Source of the DNA: BP-133 sp040756995
GTDB taxonomy: Bacteria > Actinomycetota > Acidimicrobiia > IMCC26256 > BP-133
DNA length: 64,000 bases
Direction of reading: 5' to 3'
Assembly (NCBI GenBank): GCA_040756995.1
Contig: JBFLYK010000003.1
Span: forward strand, 1-64,000
Below the pieces are notes generated by a model, which worked only from the letters and a program-made list of their open reading frames with translations, made no database searches and was not told the DNA's origin. Positions 52,725-61,354 of the stretch are shown one piece after another. Every line of letters starts with the position of its first letter. Positions within the stretch are counted from its first letter, which is position 1. The position numbers and the translations under genes are program-made.

Positions 52725-54020
52725 TCACCGCCGGCCGCTGCCGGCGCCGATGTCGTGCGACAGCGCCGTGGAGAGATCCTGCCCGGGGTGGAGGCCGACG
52801 ACCTGGCAGCCGAGGGCGGCGGCCGTCCCCATGACGTCGCTGCCCTCGTCGCTCCACAGCAGGGCGACGACGAGCACCGAGACGCCGGTGTTGAGCAGCA
52901 GCTTCAGCTGGGCCGCCTCCAGCGGACCGAGCCGGGGCGTGATCAGCACGTTGTGGGCGTCGCGCCGGGGCGACGTCACCAGGCGCATGATCACCTCGGA
53001 CAGCGGCTTGCGGTCGAGCTCCAGGCGGGCCAGGGCGTCGAGGAGCATCAGCTGTGACCCCGCCCCCCGCAGCGGCCGGACCAGCGGGCCGCCGTTGGTC
53101 TCGCAGCGCAGCTCGTAGCCCTCCCGCAGGTGGCGCACACCGAGCGAGGCCGCCACCCGGATGCCCGTCTCGAAGCTCTCCGACAGGCCTTCGCCGTCGC
53201 GGGAGTGCGCACCCCGGTCGGTGTCGAGGATCAGCGTGATGTGGTCGGTGATGCCCTGCTCCGCCTCCCGCACCATGACCTTCCCCGTGCGGGCGGTGGC
53301 CCGCCAGACGATGCGGCGCAGGTCGTCGCCCGGGACGTACTCCCGCATGCCGTAGAACTCGAGGCCCGACGGCCATGGCTTCGACACGGGCGGGCGGATC
53401 GGCGGGTCTTCGAACTGCCGGGTCAGCGGGCGGTCCGACACGAGCTCGATCCGCGGATGGACCAGCAGCTCGAACGGTTCCTCCACCACGGTTTCCCGGC
53501 GGGCCAGGCCGAGCGGATCGCCGGCCACGGCCACCAGCGGGCCGACCTGGTACACGCCGCGGCGGGCACAGCGCAGGCCGTAGCGGTGGCTGACGGTCTG
53601 GCCGGCGGGCAGTTTGACGATCGGCACCCGCACGGGGGCGCCGAGCCGCTCCGGGACCCGCTCCTCGAGGATGAAGGCGCCGACCCGGCGGCTGGCGGTG
53701 AGCTTGACCTCGACGTCGAGCCGATCGCCCTCCTGGGCCCGGGGGAACAGCCCTTCCCGGGTGCCGGTCATCCGCAGGCGGTGCGGAGCGATCACGTAGG
53801 CCAGCACGACCAGCATGGCCAGCCCGTAAGCGAAGAGGTACATGGCGGTGCCGGCCACCACCCGGGCCATGATCCACAGCATCACGCAGCCGACTAGGGC
53901 GATCTGGCCCGAGCGGGTGATGCCGAGCTTGCGCTGGGCGGCCTCGAGGCCGCGGCGGATCGAGCCGGGGGACAGCGCGTCAACGACCCGGTCGAGCCGG
54001 GCCCGAAGACTCCGCCGCAT
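52725..54020 (-). CDS. DUF58 / von Willebrand-like protein of a MoxR system
   Basis: 431 residues with two N-terminal membrane helices and the DUF58 signature YGMREYVPGDDLRRIVWRATAR. The C-terminal half has a vWA-like fold (ITDHITLILDTDRG). DUF58 proteins are encoded beside MoxR AAA+ ATPases and are thought to be their membrane-linked partners in assembling or maturing envelope proteins. The ATG at 54020 lies 5 bases after the MoxR stop, so they are co-transcribed. Confidence 0.9.
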   Translation of the reverse strand: MRRSLRARLDRVVDALSPGSIRRGLEAAQRKLGITRSGQIALVGCVMLWIMARVVAGTAMYLFAYGLAMLVVLAYVIAPHRLRMTGTREGLFPRAQEGDRLDVEVKLTASRRVGAFILEERVPERLGAPVRVPIVKLPAGQTVSHRYGLRCARRGVYQVGPLVAVAGDPLGLARRETVVEEPFELLVHPRIELVSDRPLTRQFEDPPIRPPVSKPWPSGLEFYGMREYVPGDDLRRIVWRATARTGKVMVREAEQGITDHITLILDTDRGAHSRDGEGLSESFETGIRVAASLGVRHLREGYELRCETNGGPLVRPLRGAGSQLMLLDALARLELDRKPLSEVIMRLVTSPRRDAHNVLITPRLGPLEAAQLKLLLNTGVSVLVVALLWSDEGSDVMGTAAALGCQVVGLHPGQDLSTALSHDIGAGSGRR

Positions 54021-54025
54021 GGCGG

Positions 54026-55072
54026 TTACGCCCCGGTCTTGGAGCGTCCCCGCGCCGAAAGCGGTGGCTTCACGGCGGCGGTCATGCGCTCGAGCACGGC
54101 GTCGATGGTGTCGCCCCGCAGCATGGCGTCGGGGTTGAGCACGATCCGGTGGGCCATGACGGGCCGGAGTACGGCCCGCACGTCGTCGGGATAGACGTGC
54201 TCCCGACCGTCGGAGGCGGCCAGGCAGCGGGACGCCCGGAGCAGGGCGATCGTGGCCCGGGGGCTGCCGCCCATGGCGACCGACGGATCCTTCCGGGAGG
54301 CCTGCACCAGGTCGACCATGTAGTAGCCGACCTCGGGCGAGACCTCGATCTGGGCGGCGTAGTCGATCATCGCCCGTACGACGCTGGTGTCGATGACCGG
54401 GCCGAGGTCCTCGATCGACAGCTGCACGGAGTTGTCGAACATGACCTCGTACTCCGTGTCGCGGCTCATGTAGCCCATCGACAGCTTGAACAGGAACCGG
54501 TCGAGCTGGGCCTCGGGCAGCGGGAACGTGCCGGCCTGCTCCACGGGGTTCTGGGTGGCGAGGACCAGGAAGGGGCGGGGCAGGTCACGCGTCACCCCGT
54601 CGACCGACACCCGCCGCTCGGCCATGGCCTCCAGCAACGCCGACTGGGTCTTCGGCGTCGCCCGGTTGATCTCGTCGGACAGGAGGACGTTGGTGAAGAT
54701 CGGCCCCGGCCGGAACTCGAACGTCGACGTCTTCGTGTCGAGGATCGACGACCCGGTGATGTCGCCCGGCAGCATGTCGGGCGTGCACTGGACCCGGTTC
54801 GACGTGGCGTTGATCGACTGGGCGATGGCCCGGGCCAGCATCGACTTGCCGGTGCCGGGCACGTCCTCGAACAGGATGTGGCCCTCGCAGAGGATCGCCA
54901 CCAGCGACAGGCGCACGACCTCCGTCTTGCCCTTGATCACCGTCTCGATGTTGTCGACGATCGCATCAAAGGCGGCGGAGAACGCCATGGAGTCGAGGGT
55001 TTCCGATGCAGTGTGCAGCGCCCGGGCCCTTGCGTTGGATCTGGCGTGGTCGATCCGACTCTCCATCGTCAT
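54026..55072 (-). CDS. MoxR-type AAA+ ATPase
   Basis: 348 residues. The AAA+ core has Walker A EDVPGTGKS, Walker B LLSDEINRA, sensor 1 ATQNPVEQAGTFPLPEAQLDRF, and the lid domain with ASDGREHVYPDDVRAVLRPVMAHR. MoxR ATPases act as chaperones that insert cofactors or remodel partner proteins, usually with DUF58/vWA proteins. It is the first gene of the long - strand operon. The ATG at 55072 was chosen; a second in-frame ATG lies two codons later. Confidence 0.93.
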   Translation of the reverse strand: MTMESRIDHARSNARARALHTASETLDSMAFSAAFDAIVDNIETVIKGKTEVVRLSLVAILCEGHILFEDVPGTGKSMLARAIAQSINATSNRVQCTPDMLPGDITGSSILDTKTSTFEFRPGPIFTNVLLSDEINRATPKTQSALLEAMAERRVSVDGVTRDLPRPFLVLATQNPVEQAGTFPLPEAQLDRFLFKLSMGYMSRDTEYEVMFDNSVQLSIEDLGPVIDTSVVRAMIDYAAQIEVSPEVGYYMVDLVQASRKDPSVAMGGSPRATIALLRASRCLAASDGREHVYPDDVRAVLRPVMAHRIVLNPDAMLRGDTIDAVLERMTAAVKPPLSARGRSKTGA

Positions 55073-55157
55073 GACAGCGGCGCCCTCGCAGAACGGACCA
55101 AAGGTGTGAAGGCACCGTTCTCCGGCGCAGGCCCGGCATCCTGCTGGATGTCCGCAC

Positions 55158-55182
55158 AATTTAACAGCCCAGTGCCCGTCAA
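55158..55182 (-). promoter_or_regulatory. Possible promoter of the MoxR operon
   Basis: On the - strand TTGACG (55177-55182) and TAAATT (55158-55163) occur in the only AT-rich patch of the 229-base gap between the MoxR gene and the divergent PAC2 gene. The 13-base spacing is short, so either hexamer may be used with another partner. The predicted leader would be about 80 bases. The + strand side of this gap has TAGGGT (55288-55293), 8 bases before the PAC2 ATG. Confidence 0.3.
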
Positions 55183-55301
55183 ACTCCGCGCTCCCTGCCA
55201 AATCGGTCGCAAAGGTGCAGGTCAGGAAGTTCATGGCTGGACCGGTGCTGGAAGAACGAGACAACCCGCAGGTCGGCGGCGGGCCGGTAGGGTAGGACGC
55301 A

Positions 55302-56162
55302 ATGGATGCCGTGATCTGGGAGGCCCGTCCCCAGCTCAACCGGCCGGTGATGGTTGCCGCCTTCGAGGGGTGGAACGACGCCGCCGACGCCGCTTCGGGA
55401 GCGGTCACCTGGCTCCGCCGCCGGCTCAAGGCCACCCAGTTCGCCCGGATCGACCCCGAGGAGTTCTACGACTTCCAGGCCACCCGGCCGGAGGTCAGCC
55501 TCATCGAGGGCACGACGCGCAAGATCTCCTGGCCGAGCAACGAGTGCTTCGTGGCCCATGTCGAGGAGGTGGGGCGCGACCTCGTCCTCTTCTCCGGGGT
55601 GGAGCCGAACCTCAAGTGGCGCACGTTCTGCTCCACGGTGATCGGCCTCGCCCGGGAGACCGGCTGCGAGATGGTGGTGACGCTCGGGGCGCTGCTGGCC
55701 GACGTGCCGCACACCCGCCCCACCCGGCTGACCGGCACGGCCGTGGATCCGGAACTGATCGAACGGCTGGGGCTGTCGCACTCCCGCTACGAGGGTCCGA
55801 CCGGCATCGTCGGTGTGCTCCACGACTTCTGCCGGCAGGCCGGCATGCCGTCGGTGTCGCTGTGGGCGCCCGTCCCCCACTACGTGGCCAGCCCGCCCAA
55901 CCCCAAGGCGACGCGGGCCCTGCTGGAGCGGCTGGGCGACGTGCTCGACATCCCGATCGGCCTCGGTGACCTGGCCGAGGCGGCGGTCGCCTGGGAGGCC
56001 CGGGTCAACGAACTGGTCAGCTCCGACGCCGACATCGCCGCCTACGTGCGCCAGCTCGAAGAGCGGGACGACGACCAGATCGACGAGGACAGCCTCCCGA
56101 GCGGCGACAGCCTGGCCGCCGAGCTGGAGCGCTTCCTGCGCGACCAGCGCCCCCGGGACTAG
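55302..56162 (+). CDS. PAC2 family protein
   Basis: 286 residues of the PAC2 family, related to archaeal and eukaryotic proteasome assembly chaperone 2. Marks are MVAAFEGWNDAADAASGA, FVAHVEEVGRDLVLFSGVEPNLKWRTF, VTLGALLADVPHTRP and VPHYVASPPNPKATRALLERL. Actinobacteria have proteasomes, and PAC2 genes are common in them, but the bacterial role is not established. The C-terminal tail is acidic (ERDDDQIDEDSLPSGDS). TAGGGT 8 bases before the ATG suggests a leaderless message. Confidence 0.92.
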   Translation: MDAVIWEARPQLNRPVMVAAFEGWNDAADAASGAVTWLRRRLKATQFARIDPEEFYDFQATRPEVSLIEGTTRKISWPSNECFVAHVEEVGRDLVLFSGVEPNLKWRTFCSTVIGLARETGCEMVVTLGALLADVPHTRPTRLTGTAVDPELIERLGLSHSRYEGPTGIVGVLHDFCRQAGMPSVSLWAPVPHYVASPPNPKATRALLERLGDVLDIPIGLGDLAEAAVAWEARVNELVSSDADIAAYVRQLEERDDDQIDEDSLPSGDSLAAELERFLRDQRPRD

Positions 56163-56164
56163 CG

Positions 56165-56386
56165 CTACACGGTTTCGAGCAGGCTGCCCTGGGTGACGGC
56201 GCCGGTCTCGACCGGGTCGCTCGTCTTCTGCCGGAGGTCGACCTCGATCGACTCCACGAGCATGGCCTGGAGACGGGCGAGCTCCTCGGCGTCGCGGCGG
56301 CCGTTCTGGTATCCGAGAGCGGAACCCATCATCCACCCGAAGGTGAAGACGCCGGACAGCACCAGAAGAAGCAGCCCCAACTCCAC
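56165..56386 (-). CDS. Small single-pass membrane protein
   Basis: 73 residues from the GTG at 56386, which has a strong AAGGAGG Shine-Dalgarno sequence; longer upstream starts do not. One N-terminal helix (LGLLLLVLSGVFTFGWMMGSALGY) is followed by a charged helix (GRRDAEELARLQAMLVESIEVDLRQ) and a short tail. No family recognised. It is convergent with PAC2 (2-base gap) and divergent from the next gene. Confidence 0.65.
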   Translation of the reverse strand: MELGLLLLVLSGVFTFGWMMGSALGYQNGRRDAEELARLQAMLVESIEVDLRQKTSDPVETGAVTQGSLLETV

Positions 56387-56472
56387 GCCAGCCTCCTTAC
56401 TTGACCGTCGTGAACATAAGCCCCACGTCAAGCATTCCCTGGCCGGGGAGCGGGCGTCGGTAGCGTGGCGGC

Positions 56473-56931
56473 GTGTCACGGATTGCGACGGCGGTGTGGC
56501 GGATCCGGCCGGAGTTGGTGCTCGGGTTGGCGGACCGGCTCGGGGAGCCGGTGGACCGGTATGTCAACGGGTCACAGACGTGGTTCACGGAGGCGCCGGG
56601 CGGGGTGCCGCTGGAGTGGCGGCTCCATCCGGTGGCCGGCTACCGGACGCCGAAGGGCCTGACCCACAACGACGTCTGGGACGTCGCCGTCGAGAGCCTG
56701 ATCGGCCATGTCCGGCTCCGACCGGAGGACGTGTGGGACGGGCTCGAGTGCTTCCCGGCCTACGGCGACGACATCGAGCCCGGCCCGCTGGCCGCCGCCG
56801 CCACCCGGGAGATCGGCGTCGCCCCCGACGCCACCGGCCTCGTCGACCACGACTCGATCGGTGACGCCTGGGAACGCACCCGGGGCAAGGTCTCGATCGT
56901 CGAACTCCTGCTCCAGCAGCTGGGGGCGTAG
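56473..56931 (+). CDS. Conserved hypothetical cytoplasmic protein
   Basis: 152 residues, soluble, with SRIATAVWRIRPELVLGLADRLGEP at the start and a Trp/Asp-rich middle (THNDVWDVAVESLIGHVRLRPEDVWDGLECF). I do not recognise a domain. The GTG at 56473 is exactly 6 bases after TAGCGT (56461-56466) and lacks a Shine-Dalgarno sequence, so it appears leaderless. It is convergent with the NUDIX gene. Confidence 0.7.
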   Translation: MSRIATAVWRIRPELVLGLADRLGEPVDRYVNGSQTWFTEAPGGVPLEWRLHPVAGYRTPKGLTHNDVWDVAVESLIGHVRLRPEDVWDGLECFPAYGDDIEPGPLAAAATREIGVAPDATGLVDHDSIGDAWERTRGKVSIVELLLQQLGA

Positions 56932-56943
56932 GCCCCGACCGGC

Positions 56944-57693
56944 TCAGGACTCCTGGTCGTCGGGGCGGGCGCGCCAGGTCGGGCTGCGGGGCGGGTCGAA
57001 GAACGTCTTCGTCTGGCGGCCGTCGATGGCCTCGAAGGCCATGTCGACCCACAGGCCCGAGCCGGCCAGGGGCTCGGGCAGGTTGTCGCGGGCGAAGAAC
57101 CCGACGTCGAGGCACTCCAGCGGGTGGGGCTTGAGCGACCCGCCGACCATCCGGCAGTGGAAGATCAGCGAGTACAGCGGGATCGAGTGGAACCCGAGCC
57201 GCATCCCGTCGAACACCGCCAGGAGCGACACCGGCTCCACCTCGATGCCGGTCTCCTCCTCCACCTCCTTGACCGCCACCTCCGACGGCGAGTAGCCGAT
57301 GTCGGCCCAGCCGGTCGGATAGAGCCACACCCCCGTGCCGGCCCGCTGCACCAGCAGGATCTCGCCGGCCTCGTTCCCCACCACGGCGCCGACGGCGGTC
57401 TTGGGCGTCACGTAGCCGGGCACGCCCTTGCCCACGCTGGAGATCCACTCCTCGATCTGCACCCCCGCCTCGACCTCCTCGAGGGCGTGGTACCGGATGT
57501 CGGCCGCGATCTTCAGGACCTCTTCGAACCGTTCCCGCTCGTAGAGGTTCTCGGTGAAACCCAGACCCGTCCGGGCGATACCCGCCAGCGCCTCGGCCCA
57601 CCGCAGCAGATCGCTGGGAGAGACCAGAAAGGGCTCGCCCGGCGCTTCACCGTGGAAGGGTTCGCCGGCCTGATCGGAGGGCGAGTCGGCCAT
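56944..57693 (-). CDS. NUDIX hydrolase
   Basis: 249 residues. An N-terminal helical domain (SPSDLLRWAEALAGIARTGL, YERERFEEVLKIAADI) of the NUDIX-associated type is followed by a NUDIX domain (about 100-235) with the Nudix box around IGYSPSEVAVKEVEEETGIEV, where K replaces the usual R. These enzymes cleave nucleoside diphosphates linked to another group; the N-terminal domain is typical of ADP-ribose or nucleotide-sugar hydrolases in actinobacteria. TAATGT (on the - strand, 57701-57706) is 7 bases before the ATG, so it is probably leaderless. Confidence 0.87.
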   Translation of the reverse strand: MADSPSDQAGEPFHGEAPGEPFLVSPSDLLRWAEALAGIARTGLGFTENLYERERFEEVLKIAADIRYHALEEVEAGVQIEEWISSVGKGVPGYVTPKTAVGAVVGNEAGEILLVQRAGTGVWLYPTGWADIGYSPSEVAVKEVEEETGIEVEPVSLLAVFDGMRLGFHSIPLYSLIFHCRMVGGSLKPHPLECLDVGFFARDNLPEPLAGSGLWVDMAFEAIDGRQTKTFFDPPRSPTWRARPDDQES

Positions 57694-57703
57694 GGGCCCG
57701 ACA

Positions 57704-58210
57704 TTACCGGGGCTCGTCGCGGTGTCCGGCCCGGGCTCGCAACACCGCCGCTTTGGCGATGCCCCAGGCGAAATGGACGGCGGCCAGGTCCGGGTCGAGA
57801 TCCCGCACCGTCCGGGGGACGAGTCCGAAGCGGTCGTCGGGCCACGCCTGCTCGTCGAAGGGGTCCCGCACCACGTCCGGCATCCCGGCCGCGGCCAGCA
57901 CCGCCGTCGGTTCGACCACGGCCGACCGGATGATCTCCAGCGGCGTGGCCCGCTGCTCGGCCGGGTCCCGGGCCAGGAGATCGGACAACTCGGCCGCCAC
58001 CCGCCGGGCCGCCACCTCCCCGGCGCGGCGGGCATCGGCCACGACCTCGCGCCGGCGGCCGGGATCCAGGGCTCCCCAGGCCACCAGAAGCTGGTCGGCG
58101 GCGCGGGCCGCCCAGGCCGGGAGGGCGACGCCGACGCCCTCGATCAGCGCCGCCGCGGCCTCGTCGAGCCGCCGCCGCGCCGTGGCTTCGTCCATGGCGG
58201 GAAGGCTCAC
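57704..58210 (-). CDS. Conserved hypothetical protein, helical
   Basis: 168 residues, mainly Ala/Arg-rich helices (RRRLDEAAAALIEG, RRREVVADARRAGEVAARRVAAELSD) with an end that reads VHFAWGIAKAAVLRARAG. No family recognised. The GTG at 58210 overlaps the upstream DUF2993 stop as GTGA; an ATG at 58195 would be five codons shorter. Translational coupling suggests a shared role with the upstream membrane-lipid protein, but this is not shown. Confidence 0.6.
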   Translation of the reverse strand: MSLPAMDEATARRRLDEAAAALIEGVGVALPAWAARAADQLLVAWGALDPGRRREVVADARRAGEVAARRVAAELSDLLARDPAEQRATPLEIIRSAVVEPTAVLAAAGMPDVVRDPFDEQAWPDDRFGLVPRTVRDLDPDLAAVHFAWGIAKAAVLRARAGHRDEPR

Positions 58211-58884
58211 TGGCCCGACTGGGCGGCCTGGACGAGGGCGGCGGGGACGTCGGTGACGTCACACGAGAGAGTCACGGCGTCGCGGATGATCTGCACGTCG
58301 GCCTGGCAGGGAAGGAGCTCGATGCCGGGGATGCGGTAGCTGATGGCGAACCGGCTGGCCGGGACGGCCAGGCCCTGAACCGACGTCGGTGTCACCGTGA
58401 CCAGGTTGCCCTGCACCGCCAGCTGTCCCTTCGCGACGACGTCGACGCCCTGAATCCTCCGGTGCACCTCCACCTCCCCCGGCCTGAAACGCACGTCGAA
58501 GCCGGTCGCCCGGGCCAGCGAGGGGCCGTCGACCGTGGCCACGATCCGCCCCTCCCCGACATCTTCGATGCGGACCCGGCCGCCGAACAGCTCATCCCGG
58601 TCGAGCTTGACGTCGGACACCCGCAGCGACAGCCGGCGGATCAGGACGGCCTCGAAGCGCAGGTCGTCGAGGTTGACGTCGACCCTCGGGACCGACCCGA
58701 GGAACAGCAGCCGGCCGATGAACGGGAAGGAGTGGATCCTGGCCGACGACCCGGCGCCGGGCGGGTAATAGGCCGCCGCCCGCTCGGCCAGCCTTCGTTC
58801 AGCCCAACTCCGGGCCGCACCGTCCCCCACGATGAGGGCGAGCAGGATGACCGTGGGGATGACCAGCAGGATCCATTTGCGCAC
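58207..58884 (-). CDS. DUF2993 (LmeA-like) membrane-anchored protein
   Basis: 225 residues: one N-terminal membrane helix (WILLVIPTVILLALIVGDG) and a beta-rich DUF2993 domain (IHSFPFIGRLLFLGSVPRVDV, SLRVSDVKLD, ISYRIPGIELLPCQADVQ). LmeA of mycobacteria is a phospholipid-binding protein needed for lipomannan elongation, so an envelope glycolipid role is likely. The GTG at 58884 lies 5 bases after the NIL-domain gene's stop, making one operon: larE, NIL, DUF2993 and the hypothetical gene. Confidence 0.85.
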   Translation of the reverse strand: MRKWILLVIPTVILLALIVGDGAARSWAERRLAERAAAYYPPGAGSSARIHSFPFIGRLLFLGSVPRVDVNLDDLRFEAVLIRRLSLRVSDVKLDRDELFGGRVRIEDVGEGRIVATVDGPSLARATGFDVRFRPGEVEVHRRIQGVDVVAKGQLAVQGNLVTVTPTSVQGLAVPASRFAISYRIPGIELLPCQADVQIIRDAVTLSCDVTDVPAALVQAAQSGQ

Positions 58885-58889
58885 GGAGG

Positions 58890-59135
58890 TCAGCTCTCGA
58901 GGACGTCGCCCTCCATGCGGTTCACGATGACGCCGACCTCCGAGAACCAGTTGACGGCGTCGTCGATGGCCTGCTGGTCACCGGAGAGCTCCAGAATCAC
59001 CCAGCCCGAGTGGGTCTCGACGTTCGCCCGGCGGATGTTCGGCACCACCCCGAACCGGTTGGCGGCCTCATAGATCACCGGCCGCTCGACCAGTGGCTCG
59101 GGAAACGACAGGTGGAGGCGGGATCTACTCGTCAA
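58890..59135 (-). CDS. NIL-domain protein
   Basis: 81 residues, a stand-alone NIL domain: RLHLSFPEPLVERPVIYEAANRFGV, NIRRANVETHSGWVILELSG, and AVNWFSEVGV. NIL domains are ferredoxin-like regulatory folds found at the end of methionine importers (MetN) and in homocysteine/sulfur metabolism proteins. Its neighbour LarE is a sulfur transferase, which fits a sulfur-related role. The start is TTG at 59135 with GGGAG about 10 bases upstream inside larE. Confidence 0.82.
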   Translation of the reverse strand: MTSRSRLHLSFPEPLVERPVIYEAANRFGVVPNIRRANVETHSGWVILELSGDQQAIDDAVNWFSEVGVIVNRMEGDVLES

Positions 59136-59141
59136 GCTCGA

Positions 59142-59963
59142 TCATCTCCCCAGAGCCGCGTTCAGGTTGCCCGACCGTAGCCCTTCCAGATCGACCGTCG
59201 CATAGAGGTAGCCGGCCGACCGCAGGGCCCCCACCACGTCCTCCCGCCGTTCCAGCACCCGGGGAAGGTCGGCCAGCGGCACCTCGAGGCGGGCCAGGTC
59301 GCCGTAGTGGCGGACCCGGAGGTCGGCGAAGCCCAGGGCCCGGACCGCCGCCTCCGCCCGTCCGACGCGGTCGAGCGTCCCGATGGTCACCGGTGTGCCG
59401 TAGGGGATGCGGGAAGCCAGGCAGGCGGCGGCCGGCTTGTCCCACACCGCCAGGCCCAGCTGCCGGGCGGCCGCCCGCACGTCGTCCTTGGTGAAGCCGG
59501 CGTCGGCCAGTGGGGTGCGCACGCCCCGCTCGGCGGCGGCCCGCTGCCCCGGCCGGTGATCGGACAGGTCGTCGACGATGGTGCCGACCGCCATCGCCAC
59601 CCCCGGTCCCTCGGCGGCGGCCAGCGGGGCCAGCACGTCGAACAGCTCGCTGCGGCAGTGGTAGCAGCGGTCGCCGGCGTTGGCGACGTAGCCGGGCCGC
59701 TCCAGCTCGGCCGTGCTCACCGCCCGCCACCGGAAGCCGTGCTCGGCGGCCAGCGCCTCGACCTGGGCCACCTCCTCGGCCGGCACGGCCGGCGACACCG
59801 CCGTCACCACCAGGGCGGACGGGCCCAGTTCCTGGTGGGCCACGACGGCCAGAAGACACGAGTCGACACCGCCCGAGCAGGCCACCACCACGCGGCGGAG
59901 GGCGGCGAGGTCGGCCCGCAGCCGGGCCAGCTTGCCGTCGACGTCGGCGGGTAGGAGGGCCAC
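59142..59963 (-). CDS. larE: ATP-dependent sacrificial sulfur transferase LarE
   Basis: 273 residues from the GTG at 59963; the in-frame ATG at 60032 would add 23 residues. It has the PP-loop SGGVDS (30-35), the paired cysteines in AGDRCYHCR (C101, C104) and the sulfur-donor cysteine in KPAAACLASRIPYG (C182). In lactobacilli LarE adds sulfur to the nickel-pincer nucleotide precursor, giving up its own cysteine sulfur; cluster-dependent versions use a bound iron-sulfur cluster. LarB, LarC and LarA are not in this window, so the pathway, if complete, is encoded elsewhere. Confidence 0.9.
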   Translation of the reverse strand: MALLPADVDGKLARLRADLAALRRVVVACSGGVDSCLLAVVAHQELGPSALVVTAVSPAVPAEEVAQVEALAAEHGFRWRAVSTAELERPGYVANAGDRCYHCRSELFDVLAPLAAAEGPGVAMAVGTIVDDLSDHRPGQRAAAERGVRTPLADAGFTKDDVRAAARQLGLAVWDKPAAACLASRIPYGTPVTIGTLDRVGRAEAAVRALGFADLRVRHYGDLARLEVPLADLPRVLERREDVVGALRSAGYLYATVDLEGLRSGNLNAALGR

Positions 59964-60049
59964 GACCCCATCGTGCCACCCCGTCACGTCGGAAGCCGGT
60001 CCCGAGCCTAAGCTCCGGCCACTCATCGCCAACCCGAAGGAGACCTCCG

Positions 60050-61264
60050 GTGCTTCGGCGTCGTTGGAGTTCCGGCTCCGTCGCGCTCGCCATCCTCCTG
60101 GCCACGGTCGGCCTGTCGGCCTGCGACCGCGACGAATCCGGGACGGGCACCGTCAGGATCGGCGTGATCGCGCCGCTGTCGGGCCCGCTCAACGCCTCGG
60201 GCCTCGGAATCAGGAACGCCGTCGACCTGGCCGTCCGGCAGGCCAACGAGCAGGGGAAGCTGCAGGGCTGGAAGCTCACCCTGGCCGCCGAGGACGACAC
60301 GGCCGTCCCCGACGTGGGCGCCAACGCCGCCACCCGCCTGTCCGATGACCGGTCGGTGGTGGCGGTGGTGGGCACGGTGAATTCCAGCGTGGCCGAGAGG
60401 GCGGCGCCGATCCTCGACCACCGGAAGGTCGTCATGATCTCGCCGGCCAACACCGATCCCACGCTGACCCGGGGAAAGGAACCCGGCAGCCGGGTCCGGC
60501 CCTTCCAGTACTACTTCCGGGTCGCCGCCACCGATCTGGCCCACGGCCCGTTCGCCGCCAACTTCGCCTACCAGACCGGGAAGCGCAACGTGGCCGTCAT
60601 CCATGACAAGACGACGTACGGCCAGGGTCTCGCCCTGCAGTTCAAGGCGCAGCTGGAACGGCTCGGCGGCCGGGTCCCGACCACCGAGACCGTCGATCCG
60701 GAGGAGACGGACTTCTCGACCGTCCTGTCCCGGGTCAAGAAGCTCAACCCCGACCTCATCTACTTCGGCGGTGAGCACCCCGCCGGCTCCCGGCTGACGA
60801 GCCAGGCGGAGCAGCAGGGCATCAAGGCACCGTTGATGGGCGGCTACGGGATCTTCGATCCCACCTACATCAACCTGGCCCGGGAGGCGGCGGAGGGCGA
60901 CTTCGCCACGGCGGTCAGCGCCGCCACCGAACAGCTGCCCATGGCCCGCTCGTTCATCGACGCCTACCGCGCCGCCGGCTACGCCGATCCGTACTCCGCC
61001 TACGGCGCCTACGCCTACGACGCCGCCAACGTGATCATCGCCGCCCTAGCCGAGGTGCTGCCCGACGGAGGCCGGATCAGCGACGACGTACGCGTCCGCC
61101 TCCGCCAAGCGGTGCAGGACGGAACCATCGACGGGGCCACCGGCCGGGTGGCCTTCGACCGGTACGGCGACAGGACCACACCGGTCCTCACCGTTTACAG
61201 GGTGGCGAAGGACGCCGCGGGTCTCCTGGCCTGGAAGCCCGAGGAAACGAAGGAATTCCACTAA
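60050..61264 (+). CDS. livK: Substrate-binding lipoprotein of a branched-chain amino-acid-type ABC transporter (first copy)
   Basis: 404 residues: lipoprotein signal (LLATVGLSACDRD) and a type I periplasmic-binding fold (VRIGVIAPLSGPLNASGLGIRNAVDLAV, VVAVVGTVNSSVAERAAPIL, VAVIHDKTTYGQGLALQFKAQL). The ligand may be an amino acid or a small amide; the family is broad. The GTG at 60050 follows AAGGAGACC. The next gene encodes a second binding protein of the same family, 90 bases on, preceding livH and livM. Confidence 0.88.
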   Translation: MLRRRWSSGSVALAILLATVGLSACDRDESGTGTVRIGVIAPLSGPLNASGLGIRNAVDLAVRQANEQGKLQGWKLTLAAEDDTAVPDVGANAATRLSDDRSVVAVVGTVNSSVAERAAPILDHRKVVMISPANTDPTLTRGKEPGSRVRPFQYYFRVAATDLAHGPFAANFAYQTGKRNVAVIHDKTTYGQGLALQFKAQLERLGGRVPTTETVDPEETDFSTVLSRVKKLNPDLIYFGGEHPAGSRLTSQAEQQGIKAPLMGGYGIFDPTYINLAREAAEGDFATAVSAATEQLPMARSFIDAYRAAGYADPYSAYGAYAYDAANVIIAALAEVLPDGGRISDDVRVRLRQAVQDGTIDGATGRVAFDRYGDRTTPVLTVYRVAKDAAGLLAWKPEETKEFH

Positions 61265-61354
61265 CCGGGACAATCCTGCCACGGGCATCACAAGTTGGCG
61301 CTGCCACCTGGGAATAAGCTTCGGTGATTCGTCACTGACGGAAGGAGACCCGGG

